Assembly: GCA_039707465.1 (NCBI GenBank)
Contig: CM077643.1
Coordinates: forward strand, 322,033,919 to 322,097,918
Length of the DNA stretch: 64,000 nucleotides
DNA from: Rhabdophis nuchalis
Lineage: Eukaryota; Chordata; Lepidosauria; Squamata; Natricidae
Direction: 5' to 3'
In this document: one piece after another, positions 32,935 through 44,248 of the stretch
How positions within the stretch are numbered: the stretch's first letter is position 1
How the letters are laid out: every line of letters begins with the position of its first letter
Notes under the pieces: generated by a model
Databases searched by the model: none
Seen by the model: the letters and a program-made list of their open reading frames with translations, nothing else
What the model was told of the DNA's origin: nothing
Made by a program: the position numbers and the translations under genes

Positions 32935-34003
32935 TCTGCTAACCTCAGAAAGTACTGCATCAATCGCTTCCAAATTTTCACACAAAGTTCCTTAGAAATA
33001 CAGACCAATGATATGTATAGATTGTGTAGATGTCTCACCTGTGCCAGGTACATGCCACGCAAATGTAAAAGTGCAGCTCTTCTGCGTGTTTCCCTCACTC
33101 GCTCACTCACCCCCTCTTTTTCGCGGGTCCTCCCACTTGGCCACTTCTGCTGCATCACATGCACCTGGAGCGGTCTGCATCACTGCCCCTCCCCTGCACT
33201 TCTACATCATCGGCGCAACGGTCGCCTCCTATAGTTGCCAGAGAAGAGTAGTGGGTGTAACTTCTCGTGCACACTGAGAAAAGAGGTACTCACAAAAACT
33301 CTGTTCTGAAAAGGGCAGGGGGGGGAGGCAGAGATGGAGCGGAGCCTCCCGCTGCATCACGTGACGCCGACAGGCTTTTAATGTTTACATTTGAGACATG
33401 CGGCCCACGACACTGCTCCTCTCGCACGCTCCTCTATCGTCGCCTCAGTGGCTGCCCCCTCCTCAGCAGCCTCCCCCTCCGCCTTCCCACCATTCTGTCC
33501 TCCCGGTGGCCATTTTGCCTCTCCTTGTGCCTTCAGGGCCCTACCACCCACCGCTGCCATCATGCCGAGCCATGAGGAGAGTGCTCAGAAGGAGCCACCG
33601 CCACCGCCTCTGCTCAGTCTAGAGCGCCCATGATGACACCAGCCTGCGCCTGGACAGGGAGCTGAGACTGCCACCGCCACCCTCCTGCTCTTTCCCAAGG
33701 CCAGCGGCGGCAGTGCCACAGGACACTTGGCTCATGGAAGGGCAGCTGTCTCCACCCTGACAATGGAGGACCTGGTGGTAGAGGTGTGCGGCTCCAATGG
33801 GGCCTTCAACAAGGTGGTGCTAGTAGGGTGTGTGGGTGGGCTGACTAGGCCCCAGAGGGCACTATGAAGGAGGGGAGGTCATCCCTTCACCTGAGCCCCT
33901 CCGTCCATCCTGTCCCAAAAAGTGCCCTCACTTCACCAGAGCCGACTGCCCCGAAGTCGAAAGTTGCACTTTCGCTGGCCCTTCCTTTCTTTTGGACAAG
34001 GTT
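32935..34003 (+). repeat. CpG-rich duplicated block carrying an FMR1-like first exon (copy 2)
   Basis: Sister of 18921-19984 with the same CpG-rich composition and E-box, but with an uninterrupted target site at 33981-34000 where unit 1 has the Gypsy fragment. Confidence 0.7.
33763..33813 (+). pseudogene. FMR1: FMR1/FXR-family first coding exon fragment (copy 2)
   Basis: It encodes the same 17 residues as 19744-19794, including Cys for Arg and Asn for Tyr, and is followed by GT (gtggtg). Both substitutions therefore predate the duplication. No downstream exon is present. Confidence 0.6.
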
Positions 34004-34985
34004 GGCTATAGGGGAAGGGAGGGAGGATCTGATGGTCACTGGGAGGGAGGGGGGCAGGAGGAGGTTTTATTTTATTTTATTCTATTCAAATTTATACCTC
34101 TCACCTTCTCCAAAAAGGACCCAGGGCGGCGCACAGGAAATTTAAAACAATACATATATAACAAAAATACAAATTTTAAAAAGCTATTAAATCCATGCCC
34201 TGTGCTAAAATAGTATAAAATTCCCCTAATTAAAATCTATCTAAAAACAGTAAAAAACGGGAGGTTATGCTAGGCCGGCTTGTTGGAAAAGGTGCGTTTT
34301 AAGACGCTGGCGGAAGAGGCGGAGGTCTGAGGTGGTACGCAGTTCGGGGGGCAGGTCGTTCCAGAGGGTAGGGCCCACCACAGAGAAGGCCCTTCCCCTG
34401 GGTGTCGCCAACTGGCATTGCCCAGCTGAAGGCACCCTGAGAAGGCCCTCTCTGTGGGAGCGGATCGGTCGAAGGGATGTATGGGGCAGAAGACAGTCTC
34501 GCATATAACTAGGCCCCGAGCCATGGAGCACTTTGAAGATGGTCGTCAAACCCTTGAAGCGCACCCGAAAGGCCACATGTAGCCAGTGCAGCTTGTGCAG
34601 GAGAGGTGTTATGTGGGAATGCCTGGAGGCTCCTGTAATCACCCGCGCGGCCGCATTCTGGACTAGCTGTAACCTTCGAGTGCACCTCAAGGGGAGCCCC
34701 ATGTAGAGAGTGTTACAGTAGTCAAGCCGGGATGTCACGAAGTTGCCTGGGGGAATCTGGAGAGGCAAGGAGGAAGGTAGGTAGAGGAAAAGAGAAGGAG
34801 AAATACAGTAAGTAGGCAGGTAGAGGGATAGATGAGAGGGGGGAATACAGTAGTTAGGTAGGAAGGTAGGTAGATAGGTAGAGGTATAGAGAGAGAAGGT
34901 GAGAAATACGGTAGGTAGATACGTAGGTAGGTAGGTAGGTAGGTAGGTAGAGGGAGAGAGGGAAAAATACAATAGGTGGGTAGTT
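34004..34985 (-). mobile_element. L2-group LINE fragment plus TAGG-type satellite (unit 2)
   Basis: Sister of 21344-22335. The L2 ORF2 C-terminus is open on the minus strand (34265-34750, with NAAARVITGASRHSHITPLL and LWNDLPPELR). The satellite part is shorter than in unit 1, showing array length change since the duplication. Confidence 0.8.
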
Positions 34986-35334
34986 TGGGAGTTATACGGT
35001 GGTTGTCTGTACGTGTTTGTGTGTGCAGGTTTAGATCTATACACAGATTGGTTGGCCATTTAATCAGACTGGGCCACAGCAATGTGTGGCTGGGTACCGC
35101 TAGTCTCTAATAAAATGGAACTTTGTGTCATTGCTAGCCTTGGAGTCTTCTTTGGTTGGGAGTGTTACTTAGAACTCTGACAATTGCTTTGTTTTTGTTT
35201 TTTAATTTTTTTTATTTATTTATTTATTTTATTATTTTTAAAACACTACAACAAAAACTACATACACCTTACAATACAATATTTCACCCTGTGCTATACA
35301 TAGGAAAGGAAGATTTGGTTCTTCGGATATATCT

Positions 35335-37821
35335 TCACGATCTCCAAAATCCGCGTTCTCTGGGTACAGGTGTCGAAGCATCCAAATTTCCAAGCGCATA
35401 GTCCACAAATGGCTCCCAAATTTTCCAAAAAGTGTCTCTTTTATAAACACCCTTTCTAAATTTAATATCACATGTCATTTTATCATTTAAAGCTAATTTC
35501 CACATTTCGCAGTACCACTCTTCTATTCTAAAATTCATCTCTAATTTCCAATATCTAGCTATTATAATTCTTCCCATTATAATCATAATTCTAATCAATT
35601 CTTTCTCGCATTTTGTTAATTCTGGTTCCTTAATTAACAACAATAATATAGTTTCTGATCTCAATGTTATTTTTTTCTTCATCATTTCAAATATCGTTTT
35701 CTCCAATTGTTGCCAAAACTTTTTGACTTTTCCACATTTATACCACATATGTTCATAAGTCCCCAATTCCATGTTACATCTCCAACATTTATTACTAATT
35801 TTTTTATCCATCAACGATAATCTTAATGAAGTCAAATACCATTTCCAGACAACCTTAAAATTATGTTCTTTGATCCTTGTTGATAAGATCCTCATAATTC
35901 GACGCTTCCAATTCACATTCCAGTCCAAATCTGATATTTTAATATTGAATTCTTCCTCCCAATTCATCTTCATCGTCATTTGTGGTTTTCCATCAAAATT
36001 TATAATCTTATATATCTTACTAACGAGTCCCTTTAACCCAATTTCGCCTTTGATAATTTGAGATACTAGGTTTTCAAATTCAGTTTTGTTTTTACTTGTC
36101 TTACAATTTCCCCTTACCTTCATGGTCCATTTTTCTATCTGTATTTTTTCAAACCAGTTTAACCCCAATTTTTCAATTATTTCATTTTTCCTTCTTTCAT
36201 TTCCTAAAGCTTTTGACCAATGTATTATAATTTCTATGTTTTCATCTTCAATTACTTTATCACGACTTATATTGGTTTTGATTGGCCAATTTCCAATTGT
36301 CTTCCCCAAAAAGGTTATATCCGGAATTAAAATTTTAACAAATTTATTCCAAATTTTACTCAATCCCTTTAACCAATAACTGTTAATTACCTTTTTTGTT
36401 TTTGCTTTATCTAAAAACCATGTAGGGCCAAATCTCTTAATATCTTTTAACTCTAAATCTCCCCAATGACCATCTCCGCCTTTGAGTATTTTTACCACAG
36501 TTCGAATACCATAGGCCCGATAATAATTAAGTAGATTGGGAATTCCCAATCCACCTTCCTTTTGATTTTGATACCACATTTTCTTCAATAATCTAGGTCT
36601 TTTCCCACCATTACAAAATTTATCCAATTTCTTTTGATATCCTTCCATATCTTTCTCTGTCAAATTTAATGGTAACATCTCAAATAAAAAATTAAACTTT
36701 GGTAACAACATCATCTTACACATTGCAATTCTACCAAACCAAGATAACTTTATCTTTTTATATTTATCTATCTTCTTCTCCACTTCATTCATCATCACAT
36801 CATAATTAAGTTTTTTCAATTCCCTAACTTTAAGTGAAAGTGTTATTCCCAAATATTTCAATGTATTTTTAATTCTTATCCCAAATTGTTCTTGCATATT
36901 CTCCCACTCCTTACCATTTTTATCCATTAATAATTCAGATTTTGACCAATTTACTTTCAAACCTGTCATTTCCTCAAATTCTTTCAAATGTTTATTTATC
37001 TTTTTCAAATCTTTCTCTATATCTTTCAAAATAATCAAGGTATCATCCGCGTACAAATTTATCTTATATCCCTTATACCCTTCCAGTTCTTCATCTTTTT
37101 CTATCATTTTAGTCAATACTTCCATAACCAATAAAAATAATATTGGAGACAAGGGACATCCTTGTCTCGTACCTGCTTCCAATTTAATCTCTTCCGTCAT
37201 TATTCCATTCACCTTCACTCTTGCACTACTTTTTTGATACAATTTCGAAATAACATGTATAAATCTATTACCAAAACCTAATACCTCAATAATTACTTTA
37301 ATAGTTTCCCATTGTACAGAATCAAAGGCTTTAAAAATATCTAGTGATACTATACCTATTTTGTCATCATTATGTTCAGCTACATCTATAATATTTAACA
37401 CTCTTCTAATAATATCACTCATATATCTACCTTTAACAAAACCTACTTGATTATAACTTATATATTTATCTATAAATCTACTTAATCTATTACTTATAAT
37501 AGCAGTAAATATCTTTGCATCCTGATTGATTAAAGAGATGGGTCGATAGGACTCAATCCTCTCCAAGTCTTTATCTGGTTTAGGAATTATGGATATTACC
37601 GTTCTATTCCATGACATCGGAACTTCCCCACCATGTAAAATTCCATTAAATAATTTTTGCAATTTTGGTATTATTATTTCCTTAAAGTCTTTATAAAACT
37701 CAGCAGGCAATCCATCTTCTCCTGGGGCCTTCCCTAACTTTATCTCTTGTATTGTTTCACTAATCTCATCTTGTGTTATATCTTCTTCCATCAAGTCCTT
37801 ATATATTTGATCAATTTTCAC
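35335..37821 (-). CDS. L1 ORF2, reverse transcriptase and C-terminal part
   Basis: An open frame of 828 residues continuing ORF2 after the second frameshift. Reverse-transcriptase blocks are visible: KAPGEDGLPAEFYK, SWNRTVISIIPKPDKD, SYRPISLIN, QVGFVKGRYM, VSLDIFKAFD, GTRQGCPLSPILF, and YADDTLIIL with the catalytic Asp pair. The C-terminus has the Cys/His cluster CWRCNMELGTYEHMWYKC. The frame has no true start of its own: the stretch 37822-38053 is open in a third frame and belongs to the same protein. Loss of one base near 37825-37835 separates that middle stretch from this frame. Confidence 0.9.
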   Translation of the reverse strand: MKIDQIYKDLMEEDITQDEISETIQEIKLGKAPGEDGLPAEFYKDFKEIIIPKLQKLFNGILHGGEVPMSWNRTVISIIPKPDKDLERIESYRPISLINQDAKIFTAIISNRLSRFIDKYISYNQVGFVKGRYMSDIIRRVLNIIDVAEHNDDKIGIVSLDIFKAFDSVQWETIKVIIEVLGFGNRFIHVISKLYQKSSARVKVNGIMTEEIKLEAGTRQGCPLSPILFLLVMEVLTKMIEKDEELEGYKGYKINLYADDTLIILKDIEKDLKKINKHLKEFEEMTGLKVNWSKSELLMDKNGKEWENMQEQFGIRIKNTLKYLGITLSLKVRELKKLNYDVMMNEVEKKIDKYKKIKLSWFGRIAMCKMMLLPKFNFLFEMLPLNLTEKDMEGYQKKLDKFCNGGKRPRLLKKMWYQNQKEGGLGIPNLLNYYRAYGIRTVVKILKGGDGHWGDLELKDIKRFGPTWFLDKAKTKKVINSYWLKGLSKIWNKFVKILIPDITFLGKTIGNWPIKTNISRDKVIEDENIEIIIHWSKALGNERRKNEIIEKLGLNWFEKIQIEKWTMKVRGNCKTSKNKTEFENLVSQIIKGEIGLKGLVSKIYKIINFDGKPQMTMKMNWEEEFNIKISDLDWNVNWKRRIMRILSTRIKEHNFKVVWKWYLTSLRLSLMDKKISNKCWRCNMELGTYEHMWYKCGKVKKFWQQLEKTIFEMMKKKITLRSETILLLLIKEPELTKCEKELIRIMIIMGRIIIARYWKLEMNFRIEEWYCEMWKLALNDKMTCDIKFRKGVYKRDTFWKIWEPFVDYALGNLDASTPVPRERGFWRS

Positions 37822-38053
37822 AACATATTTTCAAGATAACTTTTCAATTTTTCCAAATCAATTGATTTTTTTGAATATAATTTTTGAAAAAAAGTCCTGA
37901 CCACTTCACATTTCTCTGATTTCTTATAACATCTTATACCTTTATCATCTATCAAAGAACCAATTTCTCTCTTCTCACTTTTATTTTTCGCCATCCTTGC
38001 TAATAACTTAGAGTTTTTATTACTATATTCAAAAAAATCCCTGTTTAAATATC

Positions 38054-39100
38054 TTATATTTTTTTAACCAATTCTATATCCTCTTCTATCAATTTATTTT
38101 TTAATAAATTTAACTCCTCCAAACAGTCTTTATCCTTCGTAAGTAAAAATTGATTCTCCAATGCCTTTATCTGCCTTATATCCCGTTCAATTTTACTCCT
38201 ATAATTTCTATATTTCCTGCTTGATAACTTAATACTTTCTCCTCTAAATACTGCTTTCATCGCATCCCAAACAATTTCAAATTTAACCTCTCCATTATCA
38301 TTCAATCTCCAGCTTTCTTCCCATTTTTTTATCCATATTTTATCCTCCTCATTTTTATACAATTTCTCATCATATCTCCAACCTCTTCCTTTTTTTCCAA
38401 AATTAAAATCTATTTCCATCGTAACTTCTGCATGATCAGAATCCTTGAAAATTCCCACATCTATTTTATCTATATTACTCAGCAAATCTTTAGAAACAAA
38501 AATATAATCAATTCTTGAATACGTATTATATATCTTAGAGCAAAAAGTGTACACTCTTTCAGTACCTTTCAGCTCCCTCCAAACATCTACCACGCTATTT
38601 TGAAACATCCATTCATTTAAAATTTCCCCTTTATTTGTTTCTCTATAGCGGTTGGGATTAGTACTATCTATTTTGTCTCTGATTAAATTAAAGTCCCCAG
38701 CCACAATCACTTTCCCTACACTTTCGATTTCCAAAATTTTAGTTATTTTTTCAAGGAATTCTTTTTGTTTTCCACTCGGTAGATATAAATTAACAAGTGT
38801 CACTTTTTGCTCATTAATATTTCCCACAATTATTAAATATCTTCCTTCATCATCCACAATTATTTTTACCCTGTCTGATATCAATGTTGCAACTCCTCTA
38901 GCTTTTGAAGTTCCAAAAGATTTTTCATAGATTTGCATACCCTTTATATAGATTCTATTTAAATCTTCGGATTTTTGATGAGTTTCTTGCAAAAATAATA
39001 TATCTGGTAAATCCCTCTTAATTTTAAGCTCCAATCTCCTCCTTTTAATCTGATTCCCTGTTCCCTTCACGTTCCATGTCATTATTTTTATCAAACGCAT
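38054..39100 (-). CDS. L1 ORF2, APE-type endonuclease part
   Basis: Starts at an ATG and encodes 348 residues. The endonuclease nicks target DNA to prime reverse transcription. The expected catalytic residues are all visible: TWNVKG (Asn), LQETH (Glu), GDFNLI (Asp/Asn), SRIDYIFVS and SDHAEV (Asp/His). The frame ends at a TAA (38054-38056) created just after a run of seven As in the coding sense (38059-38065). The following 230 bp are open in the next frame, so a one-base loss in this homopolymer best explains the break. It could also be an assembly error. Confidence 0.9.
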   Translation of the reverse strand: MRLIKIMTWNVKGTGNQIKRRRLELKIKRDLPDILFLQETHQKSEDLNRIYIKGMQIYEKSFGTSKARGVATLISDRVKIIVDDEGRYLIIVGNINEQKVTLVNLYLPSGKQKEFLEKITKILEIESVGKVIVAGDFNLIRDKIDSTNPNRYRETNKGEILNEWMFQNSVVDVWRELKGTERVYTFCSKIYNTYSRIDYIFVSKDLLSNIDKIDVGIFKDSDHAEVTMEIDFNFGKKGRGWRYDEKLYKNEEDKIWIKKWEESWRLNDNGEVKFEIVWDAMKAVFRGESIKLSSRKYRNYRSKIERDIRQIKALENQFLLTKDKDCLEELNLLKNKLIEEDIELVKKI

Positions 39101-39317
39101 TTAAACTGTAGCTTTTTTAATCCTAACCCCTCCTCTTCCTTTCCGTGCCCAAATCCCAACACCAAATAAGGAAAACAAAAAAAACATACAAAACACAACA
39201 AATAACAATCTATCTTCATTCCCCACATCCTCAGTCGGTTTCCGCCTCTGCATAGAGAGTGTGGGGGAGGGCACATGCCGATGGTCGGGTCATTTCTTTC
39301 GGGCTGTCTGCTTAAAT

Positions 39318-40409
39318 TCAACTCTCAAAAAAAGAAGACAATGTTAACTTTTCCCCGCACTCAGCTTCTTGCATTTTACCAAGATCCTCTTCCTTCTCCG
39401 CTCCCCTTCTCTTTGTGTCATCACGACTTTTCTTCTGCTCTGACATCGCCGGCGAGATTTCTTTCCGCTTTAACCTTTTAGAATCTTTAGGATCTTGTCC
39501 ACCAACCGCTCCTTTTTCTTCCGATAGTGGAGATTCTGCTTGTGTTCCACCCATCTTAAGCATTTGGTTTTTAATTTCTGTTAAATCCTCTTCTTTCTCA
39601 ATCAGCCCAAGCTCGCATAAATATCTTACTGGCTCTACTTGCGGAGTGATTGTTTGCATTCTCCCCTTATAAAAGAATTTCAACTGCTGTGGTGGCCTCC
39701 AATTATACTTAATATCATTGTCTCTCAGAACCTTTGTAATTGGCTTCAAAAAATATCTCCACGCTCTTTCCTCTCTTGATATATCCGGAAAGACTTGAAT
39801 AGCTTTCTCCTCAAATTTTGGAACTTCTGCCAACTCCCTTATTTTTGCCATCATTTCCAATTTATCACTAAGATTTGCGAATCTCACAAGTACATTTCTG
39901 ATTGAACCATTTCGTCTTTTACCAACTCTGAAAACGCTTACCAAATCTGCTGCCGTAAATACAATTGACACATCGAGGTCATTCAGCCATTTTAAAACTC
40001 TTTGTTTCAAATTATCCACTCTTTCTTCCGGAATTCCTCGGATAACCACATTATATTTCCTTGCATCTTCTTCCAAAAGACTAATTCTCTTATCTTGTTG
40101 CTCATTTTTAAAAAAGATCCCTTCAATCTGGCGATCTATCTGTGCATCGTGTACATGAATCTGTTCAATTTCGTCTTTAATAAATTTCATCTCCACTGTT
40201 TGCTTTATGAAATTCTCGTTCATTTCATTCATTTCTTGCTTTGTTTCTTTAATTTCCAATGTCATATTGTCCATTCTATCTGTCAATCCGGATAATTTTT
40301 CGCCAATTGTATTCAAAGCCACAATAATTTGTTGCATTTCTGAAGGCTGTTGAGTCGCCATTTTCAACTCAATTAACTTTTTTTTTTTAAAACAAAACAC
40401 TTTTGCCAA
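39318..40409 (-). CDS. L1 ORF1 protein, intact
   Basis: A 363-residue ORF1p. It has a coiled coil in the first third (MQQIIVALNTIGEKL to QMNEMNENF), an RRM-like domain (NVVIRGIPEE) and a C-terminal domain (NVLVRFANLSDKLEMMAKIRE through REERAWRYFLKPITKVLRDNDIKYNW), followed by a Lys/Glu-rich disordered tail of about 80 residues. The start at MATQQPSEM (about 40361) is as likely as the upstream in-frame Met at 40409. ORF1p binds L1 RNA. It is unlike the ORF1 at 4958-5779, so at least two L1 lineages are present. Confidence 0.85.
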   Translation of the reverse strand: MAKVFCFKKKKLIELKMATQQPSEMQQIIVALNTIGEKLSGLTDRMDNMTLEIKETKQEMNEMNENFIKQTVEMKFIKDEIEQIHVHDAQIDRQIEGIFFKNEQQDKRISLLEEDARKYNVVIRGIPEERVDNLKQRVLKWLNDLDVSIVFTAADLVSVFRVGKRRNGSIRNVLVRFANLSDKLEMMAKIRELAEVPKFEEKAIQVFPDISREERAWRYFLKPITKVLRDNDIKYNWRPPQQLKFFYKGRMQTITPQVEPVRYLCELGLIEKEEDLTEIKNQMLKMGGTQAESPLSEEKGAVGGQDPKDSKRLKRKEISPAMSEQKKSRDDTKRRGAEKEEDLGKMQEAECGEKLTLSSFFES

Positions 40410-41025
40410 GAGGGTCTTTATTGAAGATTAAGGGGCTAAATCCCCGGTGAAGCTGAGACAGCGTTTTATTGCACTCAAAGAAGCCAAATAACAAGTTATA
40501 GTTCTCAATACAGTTATATAGTTTACCTAACAAACCTCCTCAATCGTCCATTTGAGGGCGTTGTCCAGAAAGTTACATTTGTTGCTTCAGCTTAGGCACC
40601 TCGAACAAAGGATCAGAAGCTCAAAAAGTTTTAATCCACATGTCATCCAAACGATCTTTCCACTGTTAACAAACCTTGTCTTTGAAGTCCGTGCCTTTGC
40701 CTCGCAACAAGGAATACTGATCGCGGTACTCTCAAAACAAAGAGCAGCTGTTCCCTCGTAACCCACGACAGCCTTTCCGGTCAACCCTCCGTCTTTCACA
40801 CAGTAAACAAAGCAAAATTCAAGCAGTCCGGGTTGACCTACCAATTCAAAAGTCAATCTCCTGGCTCAACAGCCCTTCCAGTACAACTGTAAACAATTTT
40901 GACTTCTAACGGTGCATTTTCAACACTTTAATCCATTTTTATCTTCTGTGAAAACGCCCTGAGAAATGGAGAAAACGTCCTCACACCAACCCGGCCATAA
41001 CCACGCCCCCGACAATTGCTTTGTT

Positions 41026-42441
41026 AATCCAGCCACCTGGGTAAATATAGGAGTTAATTCCACACAAATTCCTTTCTCTGTAGTATATTATTTGTGCAAT
41101 ATCTGGATAATTTAAAAGACTGAAAACTGCCTCTGTTTCATGAACAGTAATGGGAAACTAGAAAACCAAGGAGCAAGATAGGATTCTTGCAGTGGAGAAT
41201 ATTGAGTCTAAAGAATAGGGAAAAGTGTGAGAAAAAGACCCAGAGTAAATCAGGTATAATTGTATGGCAGGGTTGCTGTAGTAGGCGTTGAGATTAATGT
41301 CAAGCCGTAGGAGACTAGCAAAATCAGGAAACAAGAACTACTAGGGATTTCTTGAAATATTTTTATTGCTGGTAATAAATCTCTCTATTGCTATCGCTAG
41401 AGAATCTTGAAAGTATTTCTCCTCTATAATTTACAAAAGTCACAGCAAATAATTTGTAGAGGATTTTAAGCCTGCAGGAGGTAAGGCTGAAGGCTGGAGA
41501 TTGCCTTGAAGGAAATATTTGGGGTTAATATTTGGGGTCCAACAACATTCCTCACAGTAGAACATGGTATTGGAAGCGGTTCAGGCTGGTTTAATGAGAT
41601 AAGAGAGAGAGAGAAGGAAAACAAAAGCAGAATGGCAAGATTCTGTATATTATTATCTATCTCTATAAAGTATAATTATAGTTTTTCTATGGAGTCAGTT
41701 TCATGTTCTGGTCTAATTTTAGGGTTGTCACAAACCTTCTTTTCCAAACCACTTAGGTTGCTCCTACCATGGCTCTGTTTTCTGCTTTGATATAGTCTCT
41801 TCTACCACCACCTATCTCCAGAAGTAGGTGCCTACCGGTTCAGACTGATTCGGCCAAGTAGATAGTATCTTGGCTGGCCATGCCCTGAACCAGTTCTATC
41901 GCTGCTGCCATCTTGGTTTTTTTTTTTTTGCTTCTGGCTTCAACAGAAACAATTTTTACTACTGTGCATGCGTGCATAGCGTGCATCAAATGCTCATGCA
42001 CGCAAAGCATGTCTCTGAGTGGAAAGGCAGTATCAGAGGCCAGAACCCACCCCTACCTAACTCCCAAAGTAGGTGTGGAGAGAGGTAGAGCTCCAATAGC
42101 ATATGCTGCCTTTCAAGGAATCAAACGTCAAAATGCAAAAAAACAAGATAATTTCAACCACAATTGAGGCCAAAATTACTGTTGCTGAGCAAGGCAGTTG
42201 TTTTACAACCTTTCTTGCCACAATTGTTAAATGAATCCTATTCCACCCTCAAACTCGCATCGCTCATTCTCCGAGTCTTTCCATTTGTTGCTATCTATGA
42301 ATATAAGAATCCAGTATTAACTGTACCTCTTTTATCTGTTCATATGTTATTAGCAAGACATTTTCTTTATCAATATACTTGTTCCATGCACAAAGATATT
42401 CTATATAGGATCCCAAGGGTAATATTAATTTTTTTAATCAT
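41026..42441. other. Intergenic part of duplication unit 2, no gene
   Basis: Collinear with 22548-23971 in unit 1 and including the degraded hAT-type MITE at about 41821-42060. Open frames here are shared with unit 1 only by recent duplication. Confidence 0.6.
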
Positions 42442-43058
42442 GTTAGAACAGCAAACCTATGGCATGGGTGCCACAGTGGCACATGGAGCCATTTCTTAGG
42501 GCACACGAGGCGTTGCCCTGTCAGCTCCAGTGCACATGTGTGCGCTGGCCAGATGATTTAGGCCTTCTTTTGAGGCCGTTTTTCACCCTCTGGAGTCTTC
42601 AGGGAAGCTCCTGAAGCCTCTGGAGGTGGAGGGGAGGCTGTTTTCAACCTCCCCAGACTTCTAGAAAGCCTCTGGAGCCTGGTGAGGGGGGGAAAAGCAT
42701 GCCAAAAGCAGGGGGTCGTGCACGTAGCATTGTGGGTGTGGCACGCCCATACATAGCATGGGCGTGCCTGGCATAGCTGGTATAGCTATCTTATTATTTT
42801 AGCTGGATTTTAATTAATGTTCTTAGCACGGGCAAAATTTTATTTAATTCTCGTTTTAACTATTATGACTTTTTGTATTTATTTGTATTTTATATTTTAT
42901 AGTTCCTGTGCACCGCCCTGAGTCCCATTTGGGAGATAGGGCGGTCTAGAAATCAAATCAATGAAATGAAATAAATGAAATGAAATGCACGACCCCCCTG
43001 CGCTCTCCCCGCTTTTGACACGCGGGCCAAAAAAGGTTAGCCATCACTGTGTTAGAAC
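42442..43058. mobile_element. hAT-type element with a nested L2 3' end
   Basis: An 8-bp target duplication, gttagaac, lies at 42442-42449 and 43051-43058. The right end reads ggttagccatcactg, the inverse of the CAGTGATGGCTAACC start of the same family at 60631. An L2 3' tail in plus orientation (about 42780-42985, cctgtgcaccgccctgagtc) is inserted in the middle. In unit 1 the same element is cut at 24132. Confidence 0.8.
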
Positions 43059-43111
43059 AAGATTCATAATTGACATAAATATGTACCGGTATATGACTCA
43101 TTGAAAAAGTA

Positions 43112-43351
43112 AATGAATCTGGTTTCCCCATTGACTTTGCTTGTCAGAAAGTTGTAAAAAGTGATCACATGATCCAAGACATTGCAACCATCATAAATAC
43201 ATTCCGGGTGCCAAGCATCCAAATTTTGATTACATGACCATGGGGATGCTGTAATAGTCGTAAGTGTGAAAAATGGTTACAATTTACTTTGACAATGCCA
43301 TTGTAACTTCGAACAGTGACTAAGTGAATGGTTGTAAATCAAGGACTACCT
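43112..43351. repeat. Palindromic MITE-like repeat (same family as 7233-7540)
   Basis: It contains gaatctggtttccccattga, catgaccatgggga and ends in aaggactacct, as in the copy upstream of copy 2. The superfamily is not assigned. Confidence 0.55.
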
Positions 43352-43811
43352 ACACTCCATTTGAGCTTAAATTTTCCAAAGTAAAGCTTTAATTCTTTTG
43401 TTCCTTTCTACTTACAGATGTTAATCATTAACCTATACAAAGAAGGCTTTTGCAACTATAACAGTCAACCATAATAGGAAGCATGGCAACTTTCTTTGTT
43501 CTGTTCCACTCATCCTTTCTAGCAGTTCTTACTAATAGAAGGACAGACTGGTGCTAACATTAACCTCAAAAGCAAGATGCCCAAAGGATTTGTGACCAAA
43601 AGATTCTTCTATTGTCCCAATTTCAAATCCAATTGATCTAAATGTCTAATCATTCCAATGACATGATCTCATTCCCCAATCATCTGATTATTTATTATTC
43701 CTAAATATACAAACAAAACTCTTTAAAGATATGTGGAGTTATTTTGACTTTGCTCTGAATTAAGGGTTTTTTTTCTGCCTCTCTTTCGGAAGGGCCCTTT
43801 GCTCACCCATG
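43352..43811. other. 5' flank conserved between copies 2 and 4, no gene
   Basis: Collinear with 7541-7995, e.g. the block around aataggaagcatggcaactttct. No exon was recognised. Confidence 0.55.
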
Positions 43812-44248
43812 TATTTATATTATATATATTTATTCAATTTATACCCCGCCCTTCTCCAAGCGGACTCAGGGCGGCGCACAGGAAAGTTAAAAATACATAC
43901 AAAACATCATATAAAAATTTAAAAAACTAATTCAATGGATCCTGTGCTAAAACCAGATTAAAATCCCCAAATTTAAAAACTATCTAAAAGTCAGTTTAGG
44001 GGGCTACGCTAGGCTGGCTAGATGGAACAAATGTGTCTTTAGACACTTGCGGAAGAGGCGGAGGTCGGAGATGGTGCGAAGTTCAGGGGGTAAGTCGTTC
44101 CAAAGGGTTGGACCTGCCACAGAGAAGGCTCTTCCCCTGGGTATCGCCAGTCGGCATTGTCCGGCCTACGGCACCCTGAGGAGGCCCTCTCTGTGGGAGC
44201 GTATTGGTCTGAGGGATGTATGGGGCAGGGTCTGAGGGATGTATGGTG
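43812..44248 (-). mobile_element. L2-group LINE 3' fragment
   Basis: The inverted tail ataccccgcccttctcc is followed by the inverted ORF2 end. It interrupts the flank of copy 4 relative to that of copy 2, so it is specific to this copy. Confidence 0.75.

Larger units (their letters stand above)
35179..41025 (-). mobile_element. Nearly full-length L1 retrotransposon with 15-bp target duplication
   Basis: The element occupies about 35194-41010 (about 5.8 kb) on the minus strand, flanked by gacaattgctttgtt at 35179-35193 and 41011-41025. The empty site survives in unit 1 at 22533-22547, so the insertion is younger than the duplication. From the right it shows a 5' UTR (about 40410-41010), ORF1 (39318-40409), ORF2 (35335-39100 in three frames) and an A-rich tail (T-rich on the plus strand, 35191-35240). 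Only two single-base lesions were seen in ORF2. Confidence 0.92.
24838..42608 (+). repeat. Large tandem duplication unit 2
   Basis: This is the direct partner of 8195-24132. It carries sulfotransferase pseudogene copy 3, the second FMR1-like exon, the L2/satellite block and the hAT element. Two L1 insertions (25131-28904 and 35194-41010) are specific to this unit. A Gypsy fragment present in unit 1 is absent. Confidence 0.85.
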
